Of a DNA stretch of 8,439 bases, positions 7,314 through 8,439 are shown in pieces; within the stretch, counting starts at the first letter, position 1; every line of letters begins with the position of its first letter. Position numbers and translations under genes: made by a program. Location of the stretch: assembly GCA_034665545.1 (NCBI GenBank), contig JAXDFO010000234.1:1-8439 (forward strand). The letters run 5' to 3'. This DNA is from DASYML01 sp034665545. GTDB taxonomy: Bacteria > Acidobacteriota > Blastocatellia > Pyrinomonadales > Pyrinomonadaceae. Below the pieces are notes generated by a model, which saw only the letters and a list, made by a program, of their open reading frames with translations, did no database searches and was not told the DNA's origin.

Positions 7314-8439
7314 ATGAAACGTTCACCGTTGCTGGTCATCTTCGTCACGGTCTTCATTGACCTGGTGGGCTTCGGCATAGTCATCCCTGTGCTTCCCTTT
7401 TACGTGGAGGGGACGAAGTTCAACGCGTCGGTGCGGATGGTCGGGCTACTCTTCGCGTCCTATTCGGTGATGCAGATTATCTTCACGCCTATTCTCGGAA
7501 GGCTCTCGGACAAGTACGGTCGGCGGCCCGTTCTCTTCATCAGCCTGCTCGGCACGGCCCTCGGATTTCTCATCATGGGCCTGGCCTGGACGCTTCCCTT
7601 GCTCTTTCTGGGAAGAGTGATAGACGGCATCACGGGCGGCAATATCTCTACGGCGCAAGCCTACATCGCGGACATCACGACGCCGGAGAATCGCGCCAAA
7701 GGAATGGGACTCATCGGCGCGGCCTTCGGGCTCGGCTTTATTTTTGGACCAGCCATCGGCGGCATCCTCAGCAAGTGGGGCATCGGCGTGCCGCTCTTCT
7801 TCGCCGCCGGGCTGGCCTTCTGCAACGCCGTCCTGCTCTACTTCGTGCTGCCCGAAACGGTGGACAAAGATCACCCCGCGCGCGCCTCTGCGGCAGAAGG
7901 AAGATGGTCGCAGGTGGCCCACGCGCTCAAGCAACAGAGGCTCGCCTTCGTGCTCACGATCTATTTTCTGTTCGTCGTCGCCTTCTCGATTATGACGACA
8001 TCCTTCGCGCTCTTCACGATGTACCGCTTCGGGTTCGACGCCGAGCACAACGGTTATGTCTTCGCGCTGGTCGGCGTGGTCGGCGCGATTATCCAGGGCG
8101 GCCTCATCGGGCGGCTGGCGAAGCGTTTCGGTGAAGTGCCTTTGACCATCACGGGCGCGCTGCTCTTCGCCGTCAGCCTCTTCATGATTCCGCTTATTGG
8201 ACCAGGAACGGGCCTGCTGACTTTCATACTCGTCGGCGCAGGCTTCGCCGTCGGCAATTCGCTGGCGACTCCATCGCTGACGAGCCTCGCCTCAAAGAGC
8301 GTCGGCCCGGCGGAACAGGGCGGCGTGCTCGGCGTCACGCAATCCGCCGCGAGCCTCGCCCGCGTCGTTGGCCCAACCATCTCTTCCCTTCTCATCTACA
8401 GCGCGGTCGCCACCCTCGGCGCGGACGGCAAAACACACA
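7314..8439 (+). CDS. MFS transporter, TCR/Tet-like drug:H+ antiporter family (3' end cut off)
   Basis: The frame is open from ATG 7314 to the window end: 375 codons, with roughly 11 of 12 helices present. Motifs: D16 in F-I-D-L-V-G-F-G (motif D1); motif A G62-R-L-S-D66-K-Y-G-R-R; R101 in G-R-V-I-D-G-I-T-G-G (motif B); motif C G-L-G-F-I-F-G-P-A-I-G-G at 139-150. A polar loop at about 181-205 separates the two six-helix halves. The layout aligns closely with class B TetA, and D16, D66 and R101 have counterparts there. The position matching TetA(B) Asp84 is Gly84, so tetracycline export should not be assumed; sugar or multidrug efflux is possible. Upstream, an in-frame TGA at 7293 rules out earlier starts. 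No Shine-Dalgarno is seen, because a heptamer repeat lies there. It follows the DoxX gene by 81 bases. Confidence 0.93.
   Translation, partial: MKRSPLLVIFVTVFIDLVGFGIVIPVLPFYVEGTKFNASVRMVGLLFASYSVMQIIFTPILGRLSDKYGRRPVLFISLLGTALGFLIMGLAWTLPLLFLGRVIDGITGGNISTAQAYIADITTPENRAKGMGLIGAAFGLGFIFGPAIGGILSKWGIGVPLFFAAGLAFCNAVLLYFVLPETVDKDHPARASAAEGRWSQVAHALKQQRLAFVLTIYFLFVVAFSIMTTSFALFTMYRFGFDAEHNGYVFALVGVVGAIIQGGLIGRLAKRFGEVPLTITGALLFAVSLFMIPLIGPGTGLLTFILVGAGFAVGNSLATPSLTSLASKSVGPAEQGGVLGVTQSAASLARVVGPTISSLLIYSAVATLGADGKTH

Noticed and set aside
7446..8048. 200-codon minus-strand open frame
   Set aside because: It is antisense to the MFS transporter with intact motifs A, B and C. The translation is charged and low-complexity, as expected from a GC-rich shadow frame.

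Overview
The window reads as part of a bacterial chromosome with GC-rich coding regions. Genes are closely packed and the main ones are free of obvious frameshifts. No rRNA, tRNA, CRISPR, insertion sequence or phage gene was recognised. The mix of genes (secreted M61 peptidase with PDZ, secreted M48-type protease, WD40-like lipoprotein, DinB-fold protein, zinc-ribbon thioredoxin, DoxX, Tet-like MFS pump), together with GC-rich genes and A/T-richer heptamer repeats in the gaps, would fit Acidobacteriota (Blastocatellia-like). This is an inference from general resemblance and was not tested.

Layout. Bases 1-150 hold no gene that I can support. From 5994 down to 177 there are five genes on the minus strand in a row. 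They are an M61 peptidase (5994-4126), a crotonase-fold hydratase close to cyclohexa-1,5-diene-1-carbonyl-CoA hydratase (4037-3255), an M48-like secreted metalloprotease (3215-2181), a beta-propeller-type lipoprotein (2166-766) and a DinB/YfiT-like protein (746-177). The last three are separated by fewer than 20 bases and probably share a transcript. The first two are joined by slightly longer gaps that carry repeats. A divergent gap of about 180 bases (5995-6173) then leads to three plus-strand genes: a thioredoxin with an N-terminal zinc ribbon (6174-6644), a DoxX membrane protein (6789-7232) and a Tet-like MFS transporter (7314 to the window end, truncated).

How the genes work together. 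Three of the minus-strand products carry export signals and would act in the periplasm or at the envelope: two metallopeptidases and one lipoprotein. This suggests envelope protein handling, but no common pathway is proven. The hydratase is the metabolic outlier. Thioredoxin and DoxX may both serve thiol or oxidative-stress balance; that link is weak.

The most unusual signal is not a gene. Five of the gaps or gene edges hold short degenerate tandem repeats, all with a 7-base period but with different units (GGAGACA, CAGTGTT, TTTTCAG, AAAAGTN, ACCTNAN). Three of these tracts are laid out as inverted arrays able to fold into hairpins. One tract lies inside the 5' coding end of the M48 protease, where gain or loss of one unit would shift the reading frame.
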